From Plesiocystis pacifica SIR-1 (lineage in GTDB: Bacteria; Myxococcota_A; Polyangia; Nannocystales; Nannocystaceae): a stretch of DNA of 64,000 nucleotides. Below, piece by piece: positions 1 to 8,862 of the stretch (the first letter of the stretch is position 1; the number at the start of each line of letters is the position of its first letter). The stretch is taken from positions 1-64,000 of the forward strand of contig NZ_ABCS01000003.1 in the NCBI RefSeq assembly GCF_000170895.1, written 5' to 3'. Made by a program: the position numbers and the translations under genes. The notes beneath the pieces are model-generated. The model was not told where the DNA came from and did no database searches. It saw only the letters and a list, made by a program, of their open reading frames with translations.

Positions 1-1448
1 GGCGGGGCGTCGTCGCCAGCGTCGGCGTCGGCGTCGGCCGGCGCAGGGTCGGCGACGGGCAGGGCCGCGTCCGCGGGCGGTGTCGCCAACATGGGCAGGC
101 CGAGGACCTCGTCGACGGGGAGCCGGCGCGTGCCGGCCTGGGCCGGACCGGGCTCGGCCGCGGCCAGGTAGATGGCGAGCTCGAGGGGCGTGCGCAGGTT
201 GAAGCGGATGTCCCGGTTCATGCGCGCCCGCTGAGCCTCGAGCAGGGCCGCGAGCTCGGGCTCACCGGGGGCTTGGGTGCTGGGCTGGGCGAGGTCGGCG
301 ATGCGCTGGAGCCGGCCGGCGACGAGGGGCTCGGGGCCGAGCTGGGCCTCGAAGCCGTCGGCGCGGACGATCAGCAGGGGCCGGCGCGCGTCGTCGGCGT
401 AGGTGCAGCGGACCCGGGCGTTGCGCGGCTCCTCGGCGGCGCGGCGCTGGCGGTTGAGGGTGCCGCACAGGACCTGGGCCCAGGCGCGGGCGCGGGGGCT
501 GCCCTCGACGGCCCAGACCATCGTGTTGCCCTTTTGCTTGGGGATGGCGAGGGTCCGCGGCCCGTCGGCGCTCTCGGGCACGGAGGCGGCGGCGGGGACC
601 CTGCGCGGGCGCGCGGGCAAGCTGGCGAACAGCGGCTCGGCCCGGGCGAGCAGGTCCTCCGGGGTCTCGGGCCCGACGATCACCAGGGTCGCCGAGCGGT
701 AGTCGAACAGGCGCGAGAGCTGGGCCGAGACGGCCTGCTCGGGCATCTCGCTCAGGGCGGTGCTGACCTGCCGGCCGTCGTGGGCGATGCTCGCGTCGGA
801 CCACGCCGCGGCCGTGGCCTCGAGCGGGACCAGGGGCCGCTGCGGGGCGTCGTTGCGGGCGTAGCTGAGCGACTTGAGCCACAGCTCGCGGCTGATGTTG
901 GGCGCGCGCAGGCGCAGGGACTCGGCGCGCAGCAGGGGGTCGAGCTGCGACACGGGGACGAGCGACTCGAAGCGGACCTGGGCCGTGCCCACGGCCATGC
1001 CCGCCAGCCCGCCGGCGTCGTGGGCCGTGGCGATGGCCTCGCCCGGGCCCAGCTCGCGGTTGCCCTGCTGCAGGTGGTAGGCGAGGGCGTGGACCAGGCC
1101 GGGGAAGGCCTTGGGGTCGTCGCGGGTGCCGACCTCGAGGGCGAGGACCACCGCGGCCACGGGCAGGCTCTCGTCGGTCGCCGCGATCACCCGGACGCCG
1201 CTGGGCAGGACGACGTCGAGGAGCTCGGGGCCGGGGGCCGCGCCCTGGTCTTCGTCGTCCGGGCTGGCCTTCGGCCGCTCGCTGGTGGGGACGGTCTCGA
1301 CGCGCAGGTCGAGCTTGGGCGTGGGCTCCGGGGCCGCCTCGGTTACAGGCTGAGCAGGCTCAGCGGGCTCGGCCGCCTCCGCGCCCGCAGGGGCGGGACC
1401 AGAGGCGGCCGTCAAGGCGGCGAGAGCAGGACCGAGGAGCCAACGCAT
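1..1448 (-). CDS. M16-like peptidase, probably non-catalytic (partial, cut by left edge)
   Basis: The frame is open from an ATG at 1448 to the left edge (about 482 codons, C-terminus missing). A signal-peptide-like start (MRWLLGPALAALTAASG) and a Pro/Ala/Glu-rich linker precede an M16-type core with the usual opening: 'LPSGVRVIAA', then 'VGTRDD', then 'FPGLVHALAYHL'. In active M16 zinc peptidases this last segment carries HxxEH. Here it reads H120-A-L-A-Y, so the catalytic Glu and second zinc His are absent. M16 proteins often act as a catalytic plus a degenerate partner, so a structural or accessory periplasmic role is inferred. It starts 8 bp after the enolase stop codon and is probably co-transcribed with it. 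A complete M16 peptidase with HYLEH lies elsewhere in the window (34613). Confidence 0.75.
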   Translation of the reverse strand, partial: MRWLLGPALAALTAASGPAPAGAEAAEPAEPAQPVTEAAPEPTPKLDLRVETVPTSERPKASPDDEDQGAAPGPELLDVVLPSGVRVIAATDESLPVAAVVLALEVGTRDDPKAFPGLVHALAYHLQQGNRELGPGEAIATAHDAGGLAGMAVGTAQVRFESLVPVSQLDPLLRAESLRLRAPNISRELWLKSLSYARNDAPQRPLVPLEATAAAWSDASIAHDGRQVSTALSEMPEQAVSAQLSRLFDYRSATLVIVGPETPEDLLARAEPLFASLPARPRRVPAAASVPESADGPRTLAIPKQKGNTMVWAVEGSPRARAWAQVLCGTLNRQRRAAEEPRNARVRCTYADDARRPLLIVRADGFEAQLGPEPLVAGRLQRIADLAQPSTQAPGEPELAALLEAQRARMNRDIRFNLRTPLELAIYLAAAEPGPAQAGTRRLPVDEVLGLPMLATPPADAALPVADPAPADADADAGDDAP

Positions 1449-1456
1449 GCGATCTC

Positions 1457-2890
<1,434 letters not shown>

Positions 2891-2981
2891 TCACGGCTCG
2901 CCGTTGCCTTCGCGTTGCACCCGCGACCCCACCCCGGGGTTCCCCCCTCCGGCTTGCTCTGGCTTGGCCCAGGAAAGCCCT

Positions 2982-3010
2982 TTGACGGGTGCGAGGTCGG
3001 CGGCTAGGGT
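2982..3010 (+). promoter_or_regulatory. candidate sigma-70-type promoter of hom, leaderless
   Basis: TTGACG at 2982-2987, a 17-bp spacer, and TAGGGT at 3005-3010. Only 8 nt separate the -10 box from the GTG at 3019, so transcription would start at or next to the start codon. The lon promoter has the same layout (TTGACC, 17 bp, TAGCGT). It lies in the 272-bp gap between divergent eno and hom. Confidence 0.5.
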
Positions 3011-3018
3011 CCGCGACC

Positions 3019-4326
3019 GTGCGCAGCATACACATTGGTTTGCTCGGGCTCGGGAACGTCGGCCAGGGCGTGTTGCGCATCCTCAGCGCGAACGCCTCGG
3101 CGATCCGCGACCGCATCGCGGCGCGGCCCGTGATCAAAAAAATTCTCGTCCGAAGCTTGGACAAGCCCCGCGAGGTCGAGGTCGATCCCGCGCTGCTCAC
3201 CCGCGACGTCGACGAGGTCCTCAGCGACCCGGACATCCGCGTGGTCGTCGAGCTCATCGGCGGCATCGAGCCCGCGCGCCAGTACGTGCTCCGGGCGCTC
3301 GAGGCCGGCAAGCACGTGGTCACGGCCAACAAGGCCCTGCTCGCCGAGTGCGGCGAGGAGCTGTTCGAGGTCGCGGCGCGCCAGGGCCTGGACATCTACT
3401 TCGAGGGCTCCGTGGCCGGAGGCATCCCCGTGCTCCGGGCGCTGCGCGAGGGCCTGGCCAGCGACCGCATCGACCGCGTCGTCGGCATCGTCAACGGCAC
3501 CTCCAACTACATCCTCGACGCCATGAGCCGGACCGGGGTCAGCTACGCGCGGGCCCTCGCCGACGCCCAGGCGGCGGGCTTCGCCGAGGCCGACCCGACC
3601 CTCGACGTCGAGGGCGGCGACGCGGCCCACAAGCTGGCGCTGCTCACCCTGGTCAGCGTCGGCGTGCGCGTCGACCCCAACGCGATCCCGACCGAGGGCA
3701 TCACCCGCGTGCGGCCCTTCGACATCCGCGCCGCCGACGAGCTCGGCTGCGTGCTCAAGTCCCTGGCGATCGGCGACTACCGGGGCGAGCAGCCCGTGGT
3801 CCGGGTCCAGACCACCTTCGTGCCCAAGAGCCACGTGCTCGCCGGCGTGCGCGGGGCCTACAACGCGGTCGCGGTCAGCTCCGAGGCCCTGGGCGAGTCG
3901 ATGTACTACGGCAAGGGCGCGGGCATGATGCCGACCGGCGTCGCCGTGGTCTCCGACATCATCGAGGTGTGCCGCGACATCGTCGGCTTCACCGAGGGCG
4001 GCCCGCCGCCCGGGGCCTTCCGGACCATCCGCGGCAGCGCGCCCGGCCCCCTCGACGCCCTCGAGTGCGAGAACTACCTGTGCGTGCACGTGCCCAACAT
4101 CCCGGGCGTGCTCGGCCGGGTCGCCAGCTGCCTCGGGCGCCACGGCGTCAGCATCAAGCGCATGAACCAGGACACGCCCGACGCCGGCGAGGCCATCGAC
4201 ATGGTGATCATCACCGAGCGCACCGCCGAGGCCAAGGTCCGCGCGGCCCTGGCCGAGGTCGACGCCTTCGAGTTCTCCCTCGCGCCCACCCACCGCTTCC
4301 GCATGCTCGGGGAGCAGCCCGCGTGA
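3019..4326 (+). CDS. hom: homoserine dehydrogenase
   Basis: 435 aa from GTG 3019. It reduces aspartate semialdehyde to homoserine with NAD(P)H, on the path to Thr, Met and Ile. An N-terminal Rossmann fold starts at once with 'IGLLGLGNVGQG'. It is followed by 'VVTANKALLA', the catalytic-domain segment 'FEGSVAGGIPVLRAL', the conserved 'GIVNGTSNYIL' and 'AEADPTLDVEG'. A C-terminal ACT domain begins around 'CVHVPNIPGVLGRV' and is likely the allosteric threonine-sensing module. A GTG further upstream (2989) would overlap the predicted promoter and add residues the family does not need. The stop codon overlaps the start of the downstream thioesterase (GTGA), which suggests translational coupling. 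Confidence 0.97.
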   Translation: MRSIHIGLLGLGNVGQGVLRILSANASAIRDRIAARPVIKKILVRSLDKPREVEVDPALLTRDVDEVLSDPDIRVVVELIGGIEPARQYVLRALEAGKHVVTANKALLAECGEELFEVAARQGLDIYFEGSVAGGIPVLRALREGLASDRIDRVVGIVNGTSNYILDAMSRTGVSYARALADAQAAGFAEADPTLDVEGGDAAHKLALLTLVSVGVRVDPNAIPTEGITRVRPFDIRAADELGCVLKSLAIGDYRGEQPVVRVQTTFVPKSHVLAGVRGAYNAVAVSSEALGESMYYGKGAGMMPTGVAVVSDIIEVCRDIVGFTEGGPPPGAFRTIRGSAPGPLDALECENYLCVHVPNIPGVLGRVASCLGRHGVSIKRMNQDTPDAGEAIDMVIITERTAEAKVRAALAEVDAFEFSLAPTHRFRMLGEQPA

Positions 4327-4823
4327 GCCGGCGCCGACTGGTCACGGACGAGCGCGTCGGGCCCAAGGCCGGCCTGACCCGGGCGGCGCACCAGCGGGTG
4401 ATCTACGCCGACACCGACCGCATGGGCGTGGTCTACCACGCGACCTACCTGCGCTACCTCGAGTACGCCCGCGTCGAGTACATCCGCGGCATGGGCTTCG
4501 CCTACGCCGACCTCGAGCGCCTCGGCTACGGCCTGCCGGTCATCGACCTGGCCGTGTCCTACGTGGCCCCGGCGGTCTACGACGATCTGGTCAGCGTGTG
4601 GGTGACCATGGCCAAGCTCTCGCCCGCGCGGATCACCTTCGTGTACCGGCTGACCGTCGAGCCGGGCGACCGCCACGCCTTCGAGGGCCCCGAGCCCATC
4701 GAGGTCCTGCGCGCCGAGACCCGCCACGGCTGCATGGGCCTCGACGACCTCCGGGCCGCCCGCTTTCCCGACGAGGTCTACCCCCTGCTCGAGGCCCGCT
4801 GGGACGCCTTGGGACGCGAATAG
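4323..4823 (+). CDS. acyl-CoA thioesterase, YbgC / 4-hydroxybenzoyl-CoA thioesterase family
   Basis: 166 aa hotdog-fold protein. The motif 'YADTDRMGVVYHATYLRYLE' (about residues 31-50) is the YbgC-family active-site signature, with the catalytic Asp in 'DTDxxGVVYH' followed by the long hotdog helix. The family hydrolyses acyl-CoA or acyl-ACP thioesters in the cytoplasm; the exact substrate cannot be read from sequence. The start GTG at 4323 sits inside the stop of hom (GTGA), so the two are one operon. The first 25 residues are basic and not typical of the family, so an internal start is possible. Confidence 0.9.
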   Translation: MSRRRLVTDERVGPKAGLTRAAHQRVIYADTDRMGVVYHATYLRYLEYARVEYIRGMGFAYADLERLGYGLPVIDLAVSYVAPAVYDDLVSVWVTMAKLSPARITFVYRLTVEPGDRHAFEGPEPIEVLRAETRHGCMGLDDLRAARFPDEVYPLLEARWDALGRE

Positions 4824-4942
4824 TCGGCCGGAGTCGAGCAGCTACGCCGCGTTTGTGAGCATTCGTGGCGCAATCGCGCGACAGCCAGGCGTCGACTTGG
4901 TGTCAGCGGCTCGCGTCCGCGAAATGTAGTAGGTAGGGCCCC

Positions 4943-5947
4943 ATGGCCCAAGCCGAGACCCCCGCTCTCCAGCCCAGCGACCGCAAGCTCCTGCTCGAGT
5001 ACGTGCGCGTGACCGAGGCGGCCGCCATCGCCTGCTCGCGCTGGATCGGCCTGGGCCACAAGGAGGACGCGGACGCGGCCGCGGTCGAGGCCATGCGCCG
5101 CGCCTTCGACAAGGTCCCCGCGCGCGGGACCATCGTCATCGGCGAGGGCGAGCGCGACGAGGCGCCGATGCTCTACATCGGCGAGAAGGTCGGGCCCAAG
5201 AACCCCGAGTTCCCCGAGGTCGACATCGCCGTCGACCCCCTCGAGGGCACCAACTTGTGCGCCCACGGCAAGACCGGCGCCCTCGCGGTGCTGGCCGTCG
5301 CCCACAAGGGCATGCTGCTCAACGCCCCGGACACCTACATGCACAAGATCGCCGCCGGCCCCGAGGGCGTCGGCGTGGTCAGCCTCGAGAAGAGCCCCGC
5401 GCAGAACGTCCTCGACCTGGCCAAGGCCAAGGGCAAGAAGCCCAGCGAGATGGTCGTGCACGTGCTCGAGCGCCCGCGCCACGACGCCATGGTCGAGGAG
5501 ATGCGCAAGGTCGGCGCGAGCGTGCGCCTGTTCAGCGACGGCGACGTCAACCCCTGCGTGGCCACGGGCCTGCCCGACAGCGGCATCGACCTGTTCATCG
5601 GCAAGGGCGGCGCGCCCGAGGGCGTGCTCGCGGCCGCGGCCCTGCGCTGCCTGGGCGGGGTGTTCGAGGGGCGCTTGGCCTACCGCAACGGCGAGGAGCG
5701 CGAGCGGGCCATCGACATGGGCCTGAAGGAGCCCGACGCGCTCTTGCGCCACCACGACCTGGTCCGCGGCCACTGCTTCTTCGTCGCGTCGGGCGTCACC
5801 GACGGGCCGATCCTGAGCGGCGTGCGGACCCACGGTCCGCGGACCGTCGTCCACTCGCTCGCGCTGCGCAGCGACACCACGACGATCCGCAAGTTCGAGA
5901 CCTCGACCTTGCTGGACCACCTGCCCCTCGACCCGCCCACGCGCTGA
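4943..5947 (+). CDS. glpX: fructose-1,6-bisphosphatase class II (GlpX type)
   Basis: 334 aa, normal for GlpX. It hydrolyses fructose 1,6-bisphosphate to fructose 6-phosphate, the committed step of gluconeogenesis; some homologues also act on sedoheptulose bisphosphate. Signatures are 'GEGERDEAPM' (67-76), with the metal-binding acidic residues, and 'DPLEGTNLCAHG' (98-109). A 119-bp gap upstream probably holds its promoter. The sequence just before the ATG is AGGTAGGG-CCCC, a plausible ribosome-binding site. The gene converges on the eight-cysteine lipoprotein gene with 20 bp between stops. Together with enolase it gives this end of the window a central-carbon character. Confidence 0.97.
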   Translation: MAQAETPALQPSDRKLLLEYVRVTEAAAIACSRWIGLGHKEDADAAAVEAMRRAFDKVPARGTIVIGEGERDEAPMLYIGEKVGPKNPEFPEVDIAVDPLEGTNLCAHGKTGALAVLAVAHKGMLLNAPDTYMHKIAAGPEGVGVVSLEKSPAQNVLDLAKAKGKKPSEMVVHVLERPRHDAMVEEMRKVGASVRLFSDGDVNPCVATGLPDSGIDLFIGKGGAPEGVLAAAALRCLGGVFEGRLAYRNGEERERAIDMGLKEPDALLRHHDLVRGHCFFVASGVTDGPILSGVRTHGPRTVVHSLALRSDTTTIRKFETSTLLDHLPLDPPTR

Positions 5948-5967
5948 GGCGCGGCAGGGCGGCGGGC

Positions 5968-6510
5968 TCACTCGGAAGCGGAAGCTTCGGGCTGCTCGGC
6001 GGCCGCGGGCGGCTCGGTCGACTCGGGCGCCGACGACTCGCCGCGGCAGTCCGCGCCGTCGCCGTTTTGGCTGGCGCGCTCGTGATGCTCGACGCAGCGG
6101 ATGCAGCTTTGCGAGGCGTCGCCGCAGCGCTGCTTGGCCTTGCGGCACAGGTTCTGGAACTCGTCGTTGGTGACCTGCTCGTCCGCGATGCGGCACATCT
6201 TGGTCTTGACGTCGCAGATCGAGCGCGAGAGCTCGCAGGTGTCCTCGCACTTGTCCGTGTCCTGGTTCGCCGCGGCGACCATGGCGTCTTGGCTCTCGAC
6301 CAGCTTCTCGAGGCGCGCCGCGAGCTCGGCCATGGACTCGCCCTCGAAGCCGCCCTGAGGCGCGAGGCCAGAGTCGACGCCGTTGGGGCCCGTGGGGGAG
6401 ATCGTGTGGGTGCCCCCGCGGGCGTCGCAGGCCGAGCCCGACAGGCCCAGCGCGAGAGCCAGCGCGAGCAGAGAGAAGCGGGTGGGGGAGGTCATGGCGG
6501 GACGGTTCAC
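5968..6510 (-). CDS. Cys8 lipoprotein A (last gene of sigma cassette 1)
   Basis: 180 aa (an internal ATG at 6495 is an alternative start). A hydrophobic signal ends in a lipobox (LSGSAC). A linker of about 55 residues leads to a compact domain with eight cysteines spaced C-x3-C-x6-C-x6-C-x15-C-x6-C-x6-C-x2-C, then an acidic Ser/Glu/Pro tail. Two lipoproteins in cassette 2 (31008-31715 and 31699-32508) have exactly the same spacing. The even cysteine number and exported location suggest four disulfides or a metal-binding fold. I know no named family for it. Its start overlaps the upstream gene by 4 bp, so it is the last member of a sigma / anti-sigma / TPR / Cys8 operon. Confidence 0.85.
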   Translation of the reverse strand: MNRPAMTSPTRFSLLALALALGLSGSACDARGGTHTISPTGPNGVDSGLAPQGGFEGESMAELAARLEKLVESQDAMVAAANQDTDKCEDTCELSRSICDVKTKMCRIADEQVTNDEFQNLCRKAKQRCGDASQSCIRCVEHHERASQNGDGADCRGESSAPESTEPPAAAEQPEASASE

Positions 6511-7073
6511 GGCTCGACCTCCTCGAGCAGCATGGTCAAGATCTCGAGGGCCCGGGCGTAGCTGCCCATGGCGAGGTTGGCGTCTCCGGTGCGCGCGGCC
6601 GCGTCCCCGAGGAGCACGAGGCCGCGGGCGCTGGCGCGGTCGACGGGCAGGGAGCGCTCGGGGGCGAGCAGGGGCTGGAGCAGGGTCAGGGCCCGCTCGG
6701 GCTGATCGGCGTCGAGGCGGGTCTGCGCCGCGCGGGCGGCCAGGTTGTAGCGGAGCAGCTCGGCGCTGCCGTCATCGGCGGGCGGGGCTTGCTCGAGGGC
6801 TCGCTCGAGGACGCTCGCGCGGGCGCCCAGGTCCGGCTCGGCGTCGGCCTTGGCGTGGGCCGTGGCGACGGCGCGGACGTAGGCGAGGCCCTCGGCCGAG
6901 GGCGCGCCGGGGAGCACGACGTGGGTCTCGAGGCGGGCGTCGAGCTCGCTGCCGACCTCGCCCGCTTCGCCGAGGCCCGAGTCGTCGGTGCATGCCGCGA
7001 GCCCAAAGCTCAGGCCCAGAGCGAGGGCCAGGGCCGCGATCCACGGGCGGCCGAGGTGCGCGCGCCGGGTCAT
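6507..7073 (-). CDS. TPR-like lipoprotein, third gene of sigma cassette 1
   Basis: 188 aa. An N-terminal Arg-rich segment, a hydrophobic stretch and a lipobox (FGLAAC) predict a lipoprotein. The rest is Ala/Leu-rich helical. Its end ('VLLGDAAARTGDANLAMGSY' followed by 'ARALEILTMLLEE') has the look of a tetratricopeptide helix pair. The same C-terminal pattern occurs in the positional counterpart in cassette 2 (32505-33062: 'LRGEVLERLGRDDDALLIYE' then 'QALDLN'), which supports homology of the two cassettes. It overlaps the genes on both sides by 4 bp (ATGA), so all are probably translated from one message. Role unknown; a protein-protein scaffold in the periplasm is inferred. Confidence 0.8.
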   Translation of the reverse strand: MTRRAHLGRPWIAALALALGLSFGLAACTDDSGLGEAGEVGSELDARLETHVVLPGAPSAEGLAYVRAVATAHAKADAEPDLGARASVLERALEQAPPADDGSAELLRYNLAARAAQTRLDADQPERALTLLQPLLAPERSLPVDRASARGLVLLGDAAARTGDANLAMGSYARALEILTMLLEEVEP

Positions 7074-7657
7074 CCGCCCCCCCGATTGTCGTCGCCTGCG
7101 TCGCTCGGCGAGAGCCGGGCCTCGTAGTCGGCGAGCATGGCCTGGGCGCGCTCGGTGTCGGTCTTGCCGTCGTCGATGGCGTCGAGGAGGCCGCGGGCCT
7201 CCTTGCCCATGGCGGCCAGCTCCTCGGCGTCGACGCTCGCGGAAGCCTCGCTGCCTTGGTTGCCTTCGTTGCCGTTGGGGTCGACGACGATCAGGGTCAA
7301 GGCCGCGGCCGCGGCGACGCCAAAGGCGGCGTAGAGCCAGCGCCGCGGCGAGCCCGAGCCAGCGCCGCCAGGCTTGCTCGCGGGCTCGGTCGAGCCCGGG
7401 CCGCCAGCTCGCTTCGCGGCCTCGTCGCCCAGCCGCGCCTCGACCTTGCGCCAGCCTCGGTGGGTCTCGAGCTCGGACAGGTCGTCGAAGGCGTGGGGCT
7501 GGCTCAGCTCGCTCAGCAACACCACGCTCGCGACGGGCCCGCTGTGCTCGACCGCGCCGCCCTCGAGCAGCGCGAGCTCCTCGGCGCTCGGCCCGTCCTC
7601 GCCCAGCTCGGCGAGCTCGCGCTCGATGGCGCTCAGATCCAGTTTGGGTTCGCTCAT
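7070..7657 (-). CDS. anti-sigma-like single-span membrane protein, sigma cassette 1
   Basis: 195 aa from ATG 7657; an upstream in-frame start would add an unlikely N-terminus. The order is a cytoplasmic acidic N-terminal half, 'LSELETHRGWRKVEARLG', a Gly/Ser/Pro linker, one transmembrane helix (about 'WLYAAFGVAAAAALTLIVV') and an exported acidic C-terminal part. The position directly after a sigma factor, one membrane span and a short N-domain are typical of anti-sigma factors, but no zinc HxxxCxxC motif is present. The cassette 2 counterpart shares an LSxxE...W..(V/I)EA..G pattern before its span. Calling it an anti-sigma factor is inference from position and topology. It overlaps the next gene by 4 bp. 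Confidence 0.7.
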   Translation of the reverse strand: MSEPKLDLSAIERELAELGEDGPSAEELALLEGGAVEHSGPVASVVLLSELSQPHAFDDLSELETHRGWRKVEARLGDEAAKRAGGPGSTEPASKPGGAGSGSPRRWLYAAFGVAAAAALTLIVVDPNGNEGNQGSEASASVDAEELAAMGKEARGLLDAIDDGKTDTERAQAMLADYEARLSPSDAGDDNRGGG

Positions 7658-7679
7658 GGCTAGGAGAGGGAGGCGGGGC

Positions 7680-8384
7680 TCACTTGGGGGCGAGGAACTC
7701 GAGGGCGCCATCGTTACCGTAGCGCCGGGTGTAGTGGGTGCGAAAGGATCGGCAAGCGCGGAACAGCAACACGTCGAGTGTACCCACGCTCACGTCCATC
7801 TCGGCGGCGGCTTCCGCCCGAGGTCGACGCTCGATCAAGCGCAGCCGCATGACCTTGCGGTAGCGCGGGTTGACCTCGGCCATGCACGCGTCGATGCGCT
7901 CGCGCAGGACGTCGGACAGCTCGGAGCGGCCGAGCAGGGACTCGGCGTTGCTGTCCGAGAGGTCGGGGATCTGCTGCTCGAAGCCCTCGGGCCAGGCGGT
8001 CGTCCGCCCCGCCTTGCGCAGGTGATCGAGGCACAAGTTCTTGCCGATGCGGATCAGCCACGGCAGCAGCCCCTTCCCCTGCCACCGAAAGCGGTGGATG
8101 TTTTCCATGGCGCGCACGAAGGTGTCGGCGAGCAGGTCCTCGGCGAGGTTGCGGTCGCGGACCAGCGGCATGATCGCGCAGCGGAACACGGTGTTGGCGT
8201 GGAGCATGTAGAGCGCCCGGAAGGCGCGCTGATCCCCCTGCTGGGCGCGCTCGACGAGCTGGCGCTCGCGGTCCAGATCGTCCGCGCTCCGGGCCCCCGC
8301 GGCGGGGGTGGCCCTGGCGGGCGGCGCAGCGACGCTCGCTGCGGCTGGGACTGACGTCGCATGGGTGGAGGGTTCGTTCGCCAC
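7680..8384 (-). CDS. ECF-like RNA polymerase sigma factor, cassette 1
   Basis: 234 aa from GTG 8384, chosen because GGAAGG lies 7-8 nt upstream and longer in-frame extensions look non-coding. Region 2 runs from 'LVERAQQGDQRAFRALY' through 'AEDLLADTFVRAMENIHRFR' and 'LPWLIRIGKNLCLDHLRKA'. Region 4 contains 'NPRYRKVMRLRLIERR' and a helix-turn-helix 'AAAEMDVSVGTLDVLLFRA'. The cassette 2 sigma factor (33965-34585) shares the unusual GTLDVLLFRAxRxFR end, so the two are close paralogues. It probably directs RNA polymerase to a small regulon, held in check by the following membrane protein. The downstream gene starts 22 bp after its stop. Confidence 0.92.
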   Translation of the reverse strand: MANEPSTHATSVPAAASVAAPPARATPAAGARSADDLDRERQLVERAQQGDQRAFRALYMLHANTVFRCAIMPLVRDRNLAEDLLADTFVRAMENIHRFRWQGKGLLPWLIRIGKNLCLDHLRKAGRTTAWPEGFEQQIPDLSDSNAESLLGRSELSDVLRERIDACMAEVNPRYRKVMRLRLIERRPRAEAAAEMDVSVGTLDVLLFRACRSFRTHYTRRYGNDGALEFLAPK

Positions 8385-8862
8385 TTGCGTCCTTCCCGCG
8401 ATCGGACCCCCATCGGGAGGGGCGGGATGTCGTGCGTTCGAGGGCTGGAAGAGCCCCGGAACGAGGGTTGGGCGCGCGTGGGATTCGCGCAAACAACGGG
8501 GCGTCAGAGACCACCTTACATCGTCGGTCTGCGGGCTGGACTCGCCGACGCGTGAGGGAAAGAGGGGATGAACCGAGGTGATCGCCGCACAGGTCATGGA
8601 ATACCGACCATTCCTAACCCCCAACTAGAGAACGTGGGTCATCTTACGCACCATCGCTGCAGGAAGGGTTTTCGAGCCGGCCGGGCGGCCCGGCTGTTGC
8701 CACCCCCTCCCTGGGGAGGCCTCGAAGTCCCATCGTCGCATCGGGCTTGTTTGTCTCCCTGGTCCATAAAACTCGCTGGCTGCGGCCGGGGTCGAAGCCC
8801 GTCGAAGGCGGCGTCCGCTTGACCCTGGGCCGTCCGGGGCGTAGTCAGGCGCCTGAACCCCG
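8385..8862. other. intergenic region between divergent sigma and tolC-like genes
   Basis: 478 bp with no convincing gene. It should hold the promoters of both divergent transcription units. Visible elements are an inverted repeat GGAAT-N7-ATTCC at 8598-8614, which could be an operator, a GC hairpin AGCCGG-N9-CCGGCT near 8676-8696, and the TTGACC / TAGTCA promoter listed separately. No obvious copy of a promoter box shared with cassette 2 was found. Confidence 0.5.
8819..8847 (+). promoter_or_regulatory. candidate promoter of the tolC-like gene
   Basis: TTGACC at 8819-8824, a 17-bp spacer, and TAGTCA at 8842-8847. The GTG start follows 15 nt after the -10 box, giving a very short leader. The spacing is identical to the hom and lon candidates. 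Confidence 0.45.

Noticed and set aside
2989..4326. GTG at 2989 as start of homoserine dehydrogenase
   Set aside because: It lies between the -35 and -10 boxes of the predicted promoter and adds ten residues before a Rossmann fold that normally starts at once.
7680..8624. Longer N-terminus for the cassette 1 sigma factor
   Set aside because: The extra 80 residues lack sigma-factor sequence, whereas GTG 8384 has a strong Shine-Dalgarno sequence.
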